DNA of 64,000 nt, taken from positions 124,001-188,000 of the forward strand of contig NZ_JASMWN010000001.1 of NCBI RefSeq assembly GCF_032595355.1, written 5' to 3'. A model generated the notes under the pieces. The model was not told where the DNA came from. It did not search any database and saw only the letters and a list, made by a program, of their open reading frames with translations. This stretch comes from Sedimentitalea todarodis (GTDB lineage Bacteria; Pseudomonadota; Alphaproteobacteria; Rhodobacterales; Rhodobacteraceae). The first letter of the stretch is position 1. Each line of letters opens with the position of its first letter. Of the stretch, positions 51,321 to 59,826 are shown piece after piece. The position numbers and the translations under genes are program-made.

Positions 51321-51433
51321 TTTTGTACCTTTCTGTTGCCAGGCCAGGCCCGGACTTCTCCAGAGATAACCAGGCGTAGGCCGAAAGGTTCCGTCGATCT
51401 GCAGTTCATGTTCGGGCTCGTCGCTGAGACGGG

Positions 51434-52145
51434 CTACCGGCGTTCCTCGCCTTGCACGGCGGACAGGATCGCGCGCTTTGCCGCCTTCAATGCGGACAGG
51501 CCGGCGTGGCTGCGGTTGGCGTCCAGCAGGTCGGGCAGAGGATCGAACGGCCCAAGCCTGCGGGGTGAGGTGGCTTTGAGACTACAGTGGTTGACCGGCA
51601 TCGGCGAAACAGCTTTGGCCAAAGCTTCGATCACAGAATCCAGATCGGCAGAGGTGCGGAAGGTTTCCGCGTAGGTTGCGCCATCCAATACCATACGGAC
51701 AACGTGCAGATGTTGCGCATGGCAACTGGCATGCCAGGGTTCGGCAGTGGGCGTGGAAAAATAGAGGCGAATGTCGGCACTCGGATGTACGTGGATGAGG
51801 GCGTCGACCAGAGAGCGCATGAGGGGAGACGCGGCATCATAACCGGTCAGCTTGCTCCGTCAGGGCATCCGCCCGACAAGGTCTTTGGTCGCCAGCACAA
51901 CCGGGCGCGCATCGCTCTGGTTCCAACCTTTGGCAAGCGTGGCGGCCTCGTGACGCAAGCGGGCCTTGTCCGCAGCACTGCGCGAGACCGACCAGACCTG
52001 TGCGCTGTCACAAAGCGCCCGCATCTGAGGACGCAGGAACACCCCTAGATGCGGTTTCAATAAGGCGGGCATTGGCGCGCAGCGTGTTCTGCACCGTCGT
52101 CGTGCCGGTCTTGTGGAACCCGGCATGAACGACAATTCGGAACAT
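51434..52145 (-). pseudogene. Sulfotransferase-like gene broken by a frameshift and a stop
   Basis: Starting at the ATG at 52145 the frame reads MFRIVVHAGFHKTGTTTVQN, a PAPS-binding P-loop of small sulfotransferase-like proteins. Near 52055-52070 one extra base breaks the frame; the next frame continues LLKPHLGVFLRPQMRAL. At 51860-51862 an in-frame TGA interrupts it after DLVGRMP, and the same frame continues LTGYDAASPLMRSLV through CHAQHLHVVRMVLDGATYAE to a stop at 51434. The three pieces join into one protein of about 236 residues. It starts 1 base after the rimM stop. The lesions could be real decay or sequencing error. Confidence 0.75.
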
Positions 52146-52146
52146 G

Positions 52147-52653
52147 TCAGAAAAGGCCCTCGGGTGGGTCGGCGATGATCCGTCCGGCGGCAAGATCGAC
52201 GGTGGGTACGGCAGCCAGGGTGAAGGGCAACAGAACGCTCTCCTTCAGCCCGGGTCCGTGAATCTCGAGAAGGTCGCCGGCACCATGGTTCATGACCGAT
52301 TTGACCGTACCGAGCGTCTGGCCACCAGTATCGAGCACCGTCAGCCCGATCAGGTCGGCGTGGTAATACTCATCGTCAGGCAGCGAAGGCAGCTGCCCGC
52401 GCCGCGCAAACAGGCGCAGCCCGCGCAGGGCGTCGGCCTGTTCCTTGGTGGTGATGCCGCCAATGCGGGCAGTAAATCCGTTCTGTGCAACGCCGGTCAG
52501 AGACAGCGTAAAGCTCTGGCTGCCGTCTTCGGTAGACAAAGGGGAATAATCGGCAATGTCTTCGGGTACGGCGCAAAAGCTTTTGAGGCGCACTTCTCCC
52601 TTGACGCCAAAGGCACCTGCAAAGGCGCCGATACAGACCAGATCATCAGACAT
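52147..52653 (-). CDS. rimM: 16S rRNA processing protein RimM
   Basis: A 168-residue RimM starting at the ATG at 52653 (MSDDLVCIGAFAGAFGVKGE), which overlaps the stop of the small upstream gene (TAATG). The N-terminal RimM domain and the PRC-barrel domain (YYHADLIGLTVLDTGGQTLG) are both recognisable. It assists maturation of the 30S head with S19. Its usual partner trmD lies 1 kb further on. Confidence 0.93.
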   Translation of the reverse strand: MSDDLVCIGAFAGAFGVKGEVRLKSFCAVPEDIADYSPLSTEDGSQSFTLSLTGVAQNGFTARIGGITTKEQADALRGLRLFARRGQLPSLPDDEYYHADLIGLTVLDTGGQTLGTVKSVMNHGAGDLLEIHGPGLKESVLLPFTLAAVPTVDLAAGRIIADPPEGLF

Positions 52654-52799
52654 TACGATCCTCCGCCCGCATAACATATGCCGTCGTCGATCTGACCACC
52701 ACGATCATGACATCGTTCCGTCTGGTTGCTACGCTCGTAAAAGACCCCCGCAAGAAAGGCGAAGGCGATCAAAATGAGAGTGCGGACGGGACGAAACAT
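52653..52799 (-). CDS. 48-residue single-helix membrane protein between rpsP and rimM
   Basis: The frame from the ATG at 52799 reads MFRPVRTLILIAFAFLAGVF, then YERSNQTERCHDRGGQIDDG, then ICYAGGGS and TAA. Its stop shares bases with the rimM start (TAATG), which is strong evidence of coupled translation. One N-terminal membrane helix is followed by a short extracytoplasmic tail with two cysteines spaced for a disulfide. I do not know its function. Confidence 0.75.
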   Translation of the reverse strand: MFRPVRTLILIAFAFLAGVFYERSNQTERCHDRGGQIDDGICYAGGGS

Positions 52800-52881
52800 G
52801 GCAGCCTTGTCGTCAGACAGATGACGCGACCCCAGATGAAAGCAGGGTCGCGCCGATAGTCAAGCGATTGAAATGGCGCAG

Positions 52882-53271
52882 TTATTCCGCGGCTTCTTCG
52901 GCTGGGGCCTCTTCGGCGGGTGCCGCTGTTGCAACGGATGCCTTTTCGGCCTTCTCTTCGGCGCGCGCCTTGGCCTTTTCACCGGGCGTACCCTTGTTCG
53001 GGTTGTTGCGCTCGGCCTTTTCACGGACGCCGGCGGCTTCGAGCATGCGGGCGATCCGATCGGTGGGCTGTGCGCCCTGACCCAGCCAGTACTGAACGCG
53101 TTCCATATCCATTTTCACGCGCTCTTCGCTGTCTTTGGGCAGCAGCGGGTTATAGGTGCCCAGCTTTTCGATAAAGCGACCATCGCGCGGCATGCGGCTG
53201 TCGGCCGCCACGATGCGGTAAAAGGGGCGTTTCTTGCTGCCGCCGCGAGCGAGTCTGATCTTCATGGCCAT
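52882..53271 (-). CDS. rpsP: 30S ribosomal protein S16
   Basis: A 129-residue S16 starting at 53271 (MAMKIRLARGGSKKRPFYRI), with GGAG 8 bases upstream. RIVAADSRMPRDGRFIEKLG and VQYWLGQGAQPTDRI are conserved. It carries an Ala/Glu/Lys-rich C-terminal extension of about 40 residues, a common feature in alphaproteobacteria. Confidence 0.95.
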   Translation of the reverse strand: MAMKIRLARGGSKKRPFYRIVAADSRMPRDGRFIEKLGTYNPLLPKDSEERVKMDMERVQYWLGQGAQPTDRIARMLEAAGVREKAERNNPNKGTPGEKAKARAEEKAEKASVATAAPAEEAPAEEAAE

Positions 53272-53319
53272 TGGTTGTTTCTCCTGTGAATGGCAGTGCA
53301 CCAAAGGTGCATGTCGTTG

Positions 53320-53616
53320 TTACAATTTGTGCTTTTCATGGTGGTGGATGACTTCCTGAATGATGAAGTTCAGGAAAGCCTTGGCGAATTCAGGGTCCAG
53401 GTCGGCCTGTTTCGCCAGGTCTTCTAGACGTGCGATCTGATGCGCTTCGCGGGTCGGATCGGACGGGGGAAGGTCGTGTTCGGCCTTGAGCCGGCCAACC
53501 GCCTGTGTGTGCTTGAACCGCTCGCCCAAGGTATAGACGAGGATCGCATCCAGACGATCAATGCTCTCGCGGTGCTCTTTCAACAGCGCGGCGGCGCGGG
53601 CAACGGTGTCAGTCAA
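53320..53616 (-). CDS. Chorismate mutase, AroQ type
   Basis: A 98-residue monofunctional chorismate mutase. I place the start at the TTG at 53616 (read MTDTVARAAALLKEH), preceded by AAGGA at about 8 bases; in-frame codons up to 53703 are also open. RESIDRLDAILVYTLGERFK and AVGRLKAEHDLPPSDPTREA match the AroQ helical fold with catalytic Arg and Lys residues. It makes prephenate, the substrate of the tyrA product encoded elsewhere in this window. It lies between ffh and rpsP. Confidence 0.85.
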   Translation of the reverse strand: MTDTVARAAALLKEHRESIDRLDAILVYTLGERFKHTQAVGRLKAEHDLPPSDPTREAHQIARLEDLAKQADLDPEFAKAFLNFIIQEVIHHHEKHKL

Positions 53617-53718
53617 GAGCCCATCCTTTCGGTTGGAACAGGGGATCGCGGCAATGCCCGATCTCCATGTCGGTGCCACCCGGGAACAGGCGCTCGGTAT
53701 CAAGGGCGGGAATCGGTG

Positions 53719-55212
53719 TCATTTTTTCTTGCCGAAACCAGACAATCCGGGGGGCAGGCCCATGCCGCCACCCAATCCGGGCAGACCGCCGGGCATCTTG
53801 CCGCCCATCTGCTTGGCAGCAGCCTCGAGCGCCTTGGGGTCCATGTCGGCAGGCATGCCGCCCTTGCCGAACATGCCCTTCATGGCCTGTTTCAGCATGC
53901 CGCCTTTGCCCATCTTGCCCATTTTCTTCATCATATCGCCCATCTGGCGATGCATCTTCATCAGCTTGTTGAGGTCGGACACCTGCATGCCCGATCCTGC
54001 GGCGATGCGTTTCTTGCGGCTGGCGGCGAGGATCTGAGGGTTGGCGCGTTCCTTTTTGGTCATCGACTGGATCATGGCGATTTGCTGTTTCAGGATCTTG
54101 TCGTCAAATCCCGCTTCTTCGACCTGTTTGGCCATCTTGCCCATGCCGGGCATCATCCCCATCATGCCCTGCATGCCGCCCATCTGGATCATCTGCTCAA
54201 GCTGCATCTTGAGGTCGTTCATGTTGAACTGACCCTTCATCATGCGCTTCATCATCTTTTCGGCCTGTTCGGCCTCGATGGTTTCCTGGGCCTTTTCCAC
54301 CAGCGACACGATATCGCCCATGCCCAGGATCCGGCCCGCGATGCGGTCGGGTTCAAAGGTCTCGATGGCGTCCATCTTTTCGCCAAGACCGACAAAGCGG
54401 ATCGGCTTGCCGGTGACGGCGCGCATCGACAGGGCCGCACCGCCGCGCCCATCGCCGTCCATCCGGGTCAGCACGACACCGGTAACGCCGATCTTGTCGT
54501 CGAACTCGGTCGCGACATTGACCGCGTCCTGACCGGTCAGGCCATCGACCACCAGCAGTGTTTCGCGCGGATTTGCGACGTCGCGGACATCTGCTGCCTG
54601 CTGGATCAGCTCTGCGTCGATATGCAACCGGCCCGCGGTGTCCAGCATATAGACGTCATAGCCACCAAGACTGGCCTGTGTCTTGGCGCGTTTGGCGATC
54701 TGAACGGGATTCTCGCCCTTGACGATGGGCAGGGTATCGACACCGATCTGCACGCCGAGGATGGCCAGCTGTTCCATTGCCGCCGGGCGGTTGGTGTCCA
54801 GGGACGCCATCAGCACGCGCTTGCCGTCTTTCTCTTTCAGACGCTTGGCCAACTTGGCGGTGGTCGTGGTCTTGCCCGAGCCCTGCAAACCGACCATCAG
54901 GATCGGCGCGGGCGGGTTGTCGATCTTGAGATTGCCGGGATCATCCGCGCCGCGCAGCACATCGACGAGCGCGTCATGCACGATTTTGACGACCTGCTGA
55001 CCCGGCGTCACCGACTTCGTGACCGCCTGTCCGGTGGCCTGCTCCTGCACCTTCTTGACGAAATCACGGGCAACCGGCAGCGAGACATCCGCCTCGAGCA
55101 GGGCAACGCGGACCTCGCGCAGGGCGGTCTTGACGTCCTCGTCAGACAGCGCACCCTGTTTGGTCAGCCGGTCGAAAACGCCGGATAGCCGCTCGGATAG
55201 GTTCTCAAACAT
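53719..55212 (-). CDS. ffh: Signal recognition particle protein Ffh
   Basis: A 497-residue SRP54 GTPase. The NG domain shows GLQGSGKTTTTAKLAKRL, DTAGRLHIDAEL, VDGLTGQDAV and TRMDGDGRGGAAL. The C-terminal M domain is very rich in methionine (GGMQGMMGMMPGMGKM and onward), the signal-peptide and 4.5S RNA binding part. It delivers membrane proteins to FtsY. It is the first gene of the ffh-aroQ-rpsP-rimM cluster and has a structured leader. Confidence 0.97.
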   Translation of the reverse strand: MFENLSERLSGVFDRLTKQGALSDEDVKTALREVRVALLEADVSLPVARDFVKKVQEQATGQAVTKSVTPGQQVVKIVHDALVDVLRGADDPGNLKIDNPPAPILMVGLQGSGKTTTTAKLAKRLKEKDGKRVLMASLDTNRPAAMEQLAILGVQIGVDTLPIVKGENPVQIAKRAKTQASLGGYDVYMLDTAGRLHIDAELIQQAADVRDVANPRETLLVVDGLTGQDAVNVATEFDDKIGVTGVVLTRMDGDGRGGAALSMRAVTGKPIRFVGLGEKMDAIETFEPDRIAGRILGMGDIVSLVEKAQETIEAEQAEKMMKRMMKGQFNMNDLKMQLEQMIQMGGMQGMMGMMPGMGKMAKQVEEAGFDDKILKQQIAMIQSMTKKERANPQILAASRKKRIAAGSGMQVSDLNKLMKMHRQMGDMMKKMGKMGKGGMLKQAMKGMFGKGGMPADMDPKALEAAAKQMGGKMPGGLPGLGGGMGLPPGLSGFGKKK

Positions 55213-55283
55213 GGCTTTTCAGCCTCCGTACCGGTTGTCATCAGCCCCAATGTGGGTAGGGCCGGGTGAATGCGCAATTGCCC

Positions 55284-55351
55284 CCACGGGCGTAAAACGC
55301 TGGTGGAGGGCGATCCCCTTGGTCGGGGACCGGAAGCAGTGACTCTTCCGG
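55284..55351 (-). ncRNA. Structured 5' leader of ffh (three consecutive hairpins)
   Basis: Between the promoter and ffh the minus-strand RNA can fold three local stems. First, CCGGAAG/CTTCCGG (55330-55351), 7 perfect pairs with an 8-base loop. Second, TCCCC/GGGGA (55314-55329), directly abutting the first. Third, CCAC/GTGG with an inner GCG/CGC (55284-55306). The last stem ends 71 bases before the ffh ATG. I found no open frame in it. It could be a cis-regulatory element or a small RNA; I cannot identify a known family. Confidence 0.5.
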
Positions 55352-55364
55352 ATGTGTTGTCGGG

Positions 55365-55393
55365 GCGATAAACATGGCTGAGGCCGGAGTCAA
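55365..55393 (-). promoter_or_regulatory. Sigma-70-type promoter of ffh
   Basis: TTGACT (55388-55393, minus strand) and TATCGC (55365-55370) are 17 bases apart. Transcription would begin near 55358, just before the first leader hairpin. The -35 element lies only 10 bases from the start of the divergent methyltransferase gene. Confidence 0.6.
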
Positions 55394-55402
55394 GGATGCG
55401 GG

Positions 55403-56029
55403 ATGAAAAGCAATGGTGTCATCGATGGCTACGCGGCGGTGGCAGAGTCCTTGATCGCCCGGTACGAGGCCCTGTCGTGCGAAGAGATCTATCAGCATGT
55501 CATGGACATGTTCCCGCAGGCACCCGCCCGAATCATTGATATTGGCGCGGGCACCGGCCGGGATGCGGGGTGGCTTGCGGCGCGTGGATACACAGTAACG
55601 GCAGTCGAGCCGGTGCCGGCGTTCCGCGCGGCGGCGCGGCAGTTGCATGCCGGCAAAGGGATCGTTTGCGTGGATGATCGGTTGCCCGCGCTGGCATCGG
55701 TCCGGTCCATGGGCGAACAGTTCGATGTGCTCCTGCTCGGGGGTGTGTGGCATCACCTGCCGGTGACGGAGCAAGATACTGCATGGGTAGCCTTGGCCGA
55801 TTTGATGGCGCCGGGTGCGGTCGCAATCCTGTCGCTGCGCCACGGGCCGGGTGTGCCGGGGCGTCCCGCCTTCGAGGTAGATGATGACCGGTTGGCGCGG
55901 TCCGCGGGTAGGCAGGGACTTTTCGAGGTGCGGCGCGTACCCGCCGATTCCATCCAGGCCGGCAATCGCGCCGCAGCGGTGTCATGGACATGGCTTGTTC
56001 TTCAGATGAAGAGAGCGGGCAGTCCATAG
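55403..56029 (+). CDS. Class I SAM-dependent methyltransferase
   Basis: A 208-residue protein with the motif I loop RIIDIGAGTGRDAGWLAARG near residue 43, the acidic end of strand 2 (TAVEPV) and a motif-IV-like FDVLLLGGVWHHLP. The substrate is not evident. It is divergent from ffh; the two start codons are 190 bases apart and the ffh promoter occupies the gap. Confidence 0.82.
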   Translation: MKSNGVIDGYAAVAESLIARYEALSCEEIYQHVMDMFPQAPARIIDIGAGTGRDAGWLAARGYTVTAVEPVPAFRAAARQLHAGKGIVCVDDRLPALASVRSMGEQFDVLLLGGVWHHLPVTEQDTAWVALADLMAPGAVAILSLRHGPGVPGRPAFEVDDDRLARSAGRQGLFEVRRVPADSIQAGNRAAAVSWTWLVLQMKRAGSP

Positions 56030-56061
56030 TTCTGCCCGCAGGTCGGATCAGGCGGCCAGAA

Positions 56062-56649
56062 TCAGGCGGCCAGTGCCGCAATTGCTTCTTGCGCGGAATG
56101 CTCCGCTGCCTTGGCATCAATGGCCATTCGGTCTGCGGCTACGAGCGTGACATCGGTAATGCCGACGAAACCCAGCATATGGCGCAGGTAGGGCCATGCG
56201 AAATCGACAGGGCTTTCCGCCGGGGTGCCACCTGATGCCATCGCGATAATCGCGCGTTTGCCGGTCAGCAACCCTTCGGGGCCTGCTTCGGAATAGCGAA
56301 ACGTGACCCCGGCGCGGGCGATCTGGTCCAACCAGTTCTTGAGTTGGGCGGGCACGGAGAAGTTGTACACGGGCAGGCCGATCACCAGTGTGTCGGCACG
56401 ACGGATCTCGTCGATCAAAGCGTCTGAAACATTGACCAGGGCTTGCTGCGCTGCGCTCGGCGATTTCGGTGTCTGGCGCACGGCGGCGAACCAGTCGCCA
56501 TCGATTGCCGGAACGCCGGTCGTCACATCCCGATACAGCATCTCGGTGTCCGGAGCGGAAATCCGGTTGACGATTTCGGCGGTCAGGCGGCGCGTGACAG
56601 ACTGGCTGCCGGTGATGGAACTGTCGATATGAAGAATGGTCCGGGGCAT
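56062..56649 (-). CDS. azoR: FMN-dependent NADH-azoreductase
   Basis: A 195-residue flavodoxin-fold quinone/azo reductase starting at 56649 (MPRTILHIDSSITGSQSVTR), the phosphate-binding loop of the AzoR family. LVIGLPVYNFSVPAQLKNWL and IAMASGGTPAES are also conserved. It uses NADH and FMN for two-electron reduction of quinones. It is divergent from a LysR gene that probably regulates it. Confidence 0.9.
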   Translation of the reverse strand: MPRTILHIDSSITGSQSVTRRLTAEIVNRISAPDTEMLYRDVTTGVPAIDGDWFAAVRQTPKSPSAAQQALVNVSDALIDEIRRADTLVIGLPVYNFSVPAQLKNWLDQIARAGVTFRYSEAGPEGLLTGKRAIIAMASGGTPAESPVDFAWPYLRHMLGFVGITDVTLVAADRMAIDAKAAEHSAQEAIAALAA

Positions 56650-56762
56650 GGGGAGTATCCTTGACTTGGGCGTCTGAAGGGATAATTGGTCCTTGCGAAT
56701 TCGAACGCAACGGGCGAAGCTCCACCGATACTGTTGAAATTTGCACATAAAAGCTGGTGACA

Positions 56763-57641
56763 ATGGAAAACTGGGACGAAGTTCGTACCGCCTACCAAGT
56801 GGCGCGCATGGGAACCGTGAGCGGGGCGGCGGACGTGCTGGGCGTGCACCATGCCACGGTGATCCGCCATATCGACGCAATCGAGGGGCGTTTGGGGGTC
56901 AAGCTGTTTCAGCGCCACGCGCGCGGCTATACGCCGACAGAGGCCGGTACCGATCTGCTCAGGGTAGCGCAGGCAACGGACGATCAGCTAAACCAGCTCG
57001 CCGGGCGTCTGAAGGGGCAGGGGGATGATGTCAGCGGTGAACTTGTGGTCACCTCTCTGGGCGCGCTGTCAGGGTTGCTGGTGCCGGTCCTGACCGAATT
57101 CCAGCAGGCGCATCCCGACCTGATCGTGCGCTTTCTCACCGGCGATCGCCTGTTTCGACTGGAGTATGGCGAGGCGCATGTAGCCATCCGCGCCGGCTCG
57201 CCGCCGGATCAACCGGACAATGTCGTGCAGCCCTTTCTGTCGCTGAATGCCGGTCTCTATGCCAGTGCCGGCTATGCCGCCGCACATGGCGTGCCGGACG
57301 GACCCGGGCAGTTCGGCGGGCATCGTTTTGTGGCCCATGACGACGAAAACAGCCGCGCACCGTTCTTTCAGTGGTTGCGAAAAAATGCCCCGGCCGAGGC
57401 CGTAACCTTTCGGGCGACCGATCAGAAGGCCATGCATGACGCTGTGTTCGCGGGTGCGGGCATCGGCTTCCTGCCGATATGGATGGCGGCGCTGCGCGAC
57501 GATCTGGTCCCGGTGATGCCGCCTCAGCCGGACTGGGCGTCAACGCTGTGGCTGGTCACCCATGTGGATCTGCATCGAACGACCAAGGTGCAGACCTTTA
57601 CCAAGTTCCTGAAACAGCGCGCATCGGACTGGCGGTTGTGA
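56763..57641 (+). CDS. LysR family transcriptional regulator
   Basis: A 292-residue LysR protein from the ATG at 56763 (MENWDEVRTAYQVARMGTVS); a GTG two codons earlier is possible. The HTH is at residues about 8-60 (GAADVLGVHHATVIRHIDAI) and the effector-binding domain follows. It is divergent from azoR with about 110 bases between starts, the classical arrangement for LysR regulation of a redox enzyme. Its stop overlaps the GTG start of the DMT transporter. Confidence 0.88.
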   Translation: MENWDEVRTAYQVARMGTVSGAADVLGVHHATVIRHIDAIEGRLGVKLFQRHARGYTPTEAGTDLLRVAQATDDQLNQLAGRLKGQGDDVSGELVVTSLGALSGLLVPVLTEFQQAHPDLIVRFLTGDRLFRLEYGEAHVAIRAGSPPDQPDNVVQPFLSLNAGLYASAGYAAAHGVPDGPGQFGGHRFVAHDDENSRAPFFQWLRKNAPAEAVTFRATDQKAMHDAVFAGAGIGFLPIWMAALRDDLVPVMPPQPDWASTLWLVTHVDLHRTTKVQTFTKFLKQRASDWRL

Positions 57642-58519
57642 CGCCGCAGGCGCAGGGGCATGCCTGCATGTTGCTGTTCTCGGTACTGGTGGCGGGCTCG
57701 TTCTCGCTCGGGTCGCAGGTGGCCAATGACATCGCACCGATGGCGCTGACCGCGCTGCGGTTTGCCCTGGCATCGGCGATCATGGGCGCACTGGCGCTGG
57801 CCACCACCGGCATGCCGCGCAGCACGTTCGACGCGCCTTGGCGCTATCTCGTGCTGGGCGGGCTCTACGTCATCTACTTTGTGCTGATGTTCGAAGGGTT
57901 GAAAACCGCGCCGCCGGTCAGCGCTTCCGCCGTCTTTACCCTGACCCCGATCATGGCAGCCGGGATCGGCTGGCTTGTGCTGCGCCAGGTCACGACTCCG
58001 CGAATGGCGCTGGCGCTGGCCATTGGTGCCGCAGGCGCGCTGTGGGTGATCTTTCGCGCCGATTGGGTGGCGGTGCGCGCCTTTGATGTCGGCGAGGGGG
58101 AGGCGATCTTTTTCTGGGGTTGCATCGCCCATGCGGCCTATCCACCGGTGATGCGCAAGCTCAGTCGCGGAGAACCCGCGGCTGCGTTCACCTTCGCCGT
58201 GATCTCTGCGGGATGCCTCATTCTGACGGTGGTCGGCTGGAGCGACATCCGCGCCACCGACTGGGCCGGTTTGCCGGCATTGGTCTGGATCACGATTGCC
58301 TATGTCTCGATTTTTGCGACCGCCGGAACGTTCCTGTTGGTGCGCATCGCGGCGCTTCGGCTGCCGTCGGCCAAGGTGATGGCCTATACCTATCTTACAC
58401 CTAGCTGGGTGATCCTGTGGGAAATCGCACTGGGCAATGGTAAACCAAGCGGAATGGTCTTGGTTGGGGTTACAATGACGGTGGTGGCTCTGCTGCTGCT
58501 GCTCAGGAATGAAGACTAA
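57638..58519 (+). CDS. DMT/EamA family transporter
   Basis: A 293-residue membrane protein with ten predicted helices in two EamA repeats. I chose the GTG at 57638, which overlaps the lysR stop (GTGA) and gives the normal family length; the long upstream frame is out of frame with lysR. FSVLVAGSFSLGSQVANDIA starts the first repeat and ALRFALASAIMGAL follows. It probably exports a metabolite or amino acid. It is the last intact gene before the scar at 58520-58744. Confidence 0.85.
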   Translation: MTPQAQGHACMLLFSVLVAGSFSLGSQVANDIAPMALTALRFALASAIMGALALATTGMPRSTFDAPWRYLVLGGLYVIYFVLMFEGLKTAPPVSASAVFTLTPIMAAGIGWLVLRQVTTPRMALALAIGAAGALWVIFRADWVAVRAFDVGEGEAIFFWGCIAHAAYPPVMRKLSRGEPAAAFTFAVISAGCLILTVVGWSDIRATDWAGLPALVWITIAYVSIFATAGTFLLVRIAALRLPSAKVMAYTYLTPSWVILWEIALGNGKPSGMVLVGVTMTVVALLLLLRNED

Positions 58520-58744
58520 CTTCAAAGCACCGGGTCTGCCGTGCGGACGATGCGATCTGATGCATCTGCTGCTATTGCTGACGCAGCATCCGTTCACGGT
58601 GCAGCAGCGCACCTTTGGCAATGCGAATTTTTTTGCCAAGGCAGCTGTTCAGCCTGGTCAACAGCGTCGGGTTTCAAACTGACAACCAGGAATATGAAAA
58701 CCAGATCCGCCGCCAACCTTCAAACCGCCCAAACACCAGATTCA

Positions 58745-58951
58745 GTCATAGCTCTCTCGGGCGCGGTGCTGGTCGAGACGGTCTTTGCATGGCCCGGTCT
58801 TGGGACTCTGGCGTTTCAGTCGATCCTCGCGCGGGACACGCCGACCATTTTGGGCATTCTGTTCTTTTCTGCGCTCATCGTGATCACAGGCAACCTGTTG
58901 ACGGACCTTGTGTTGCGCCTCGTCGATCCACGGATGAGGGCACACTCATGA
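58745..58951 (+). pseudogene. C-terminal remnant of a DppB/OppB-type ABC permease
   Basis: The last 68 codons of a peptide/nickel-type permease are preserved, from VIALSGAVLVETVFAWPGLG to LVDPRMRAHS, including the EAA-loop-adjacent WPGLG motif. The roughly 240 residues that should precede them are missing. Upstream, 58520-58744 contains no recognisable gene; only short unrelated frames. The stop overlaps the start of the next permease gene (ATGA), so the original operon order is intact at this side. Confidence 0.8.
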
Positions 58952-59826
58952 CCGATCAAAGTACAGACAGCCCAATCGAAAAGGCGCGCTCGCCCTTCTC
59001 GGAAGCCTGGGAAATGTTCCGCGGCAACTACGCGGCCATGGCCGGGCTGGGCGTTTTGATCCTGATCGTGGTTGGGGCTGTTTTCGGGCCAATTCTATAT
59101 CCCACCGACCCGTTTGACATGGTCTGGGCGCCGTTTTCCCCGCCCGGACAGGACGGATTCCTGTTCGGCACGGACTATCTGGGGCGCGATCTGCTCGCGC
59201 AGATTCTGAACGGAGGACGGGTCACGCTGATCATTGGCCTGTCAGCCGCGATCCTGACCATCATCATCGGGGTCACAGTCGGCGCGCTGGCCGGATTCTA
59301 CGGTGGCATCATCGAAGAATTCCTGATGCGGATCACTGAATTCTTTCAGGTTCTGCCAACGCTTCTGTTCTCGATGGTGATTGTCGCGCTTTTTGGAGCC
59401 AGCTTGCCGATGATTACCCTCGCTATTGGCCTTGTCAGCTGGACTGCCGTGGCACGTATCACTCGTGCCGAGTTTCTGCGGGTGCGCGAATTGGAATATG
59501 TCTTGGCCAGCCGCGCCTCTGGTGCGTCTAACATGGCGTTGATGTTTGGGGTTATTCTGCCCAACGCGTTGCCGCCCATTATCGTGCAATCTGCGCTGAT
59601 GGTCGGATCTGCGATCCTGTTCGAAGCCGGGCTCAGCTTTCTGGGACTCACCGATCCCAATATCACCAGTTGGGGACAGATCATCGGATCGAACCGCCAA
59701 TACATTCTGGAATCCAGCTTTACAGTAACCATTCGGGGCCTCGCCATTTTCACAACGGTGTTGGCCATTAGTCTGGTGGGCGATGGTCTGAACGATGCCC
59801 TGAACCCGAAACTGAGAAAACGCTGA
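58948..59826 (+). CDS. ABC peptide/nickel-type transporter permease (DppC/OppC family)
   Basis: A 292-residue permease that appears intact. A cytoplasmic N-terminal segment (PFSEAWEMFRGNYAAMAGLG) of OppC_N type precedes six membrane helices, and the EAA loop region reads ASRASGASNMALMFGVILPN. FGTDYLGRDLLAQILNGGRV is a family signature. Because both its partner permease and its ATPase are broken, it is probably non-functional in practice. Its TGA overlaps the next ATG by one base. Confidence 0.88.
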   Translation: MTDQSTDSPIEKARSPFSEAWEMFRGNYAAMAGLGVLILIVVGAVFGPILYPTDPFDMVWAPFSPPGQDGFLFGTDYLGRDLLAQILNGGRVTLIIGLSAAILTIIIGVTVGALAGFYGGIIEEFLMRITEFFQVLPTLLFSMVIVALFGASLPMITLAIGLVSWTAVARITRAEFLRVRELEYVLASRASGASNMALMFGVILPNALPPIIVQSALMVGSAILFEAGLSFLGLTDPNITSWGQIIGSNRQYILESSFTVTIRGLAIFTTVLAISLVGDGLNDALNPKLRKR

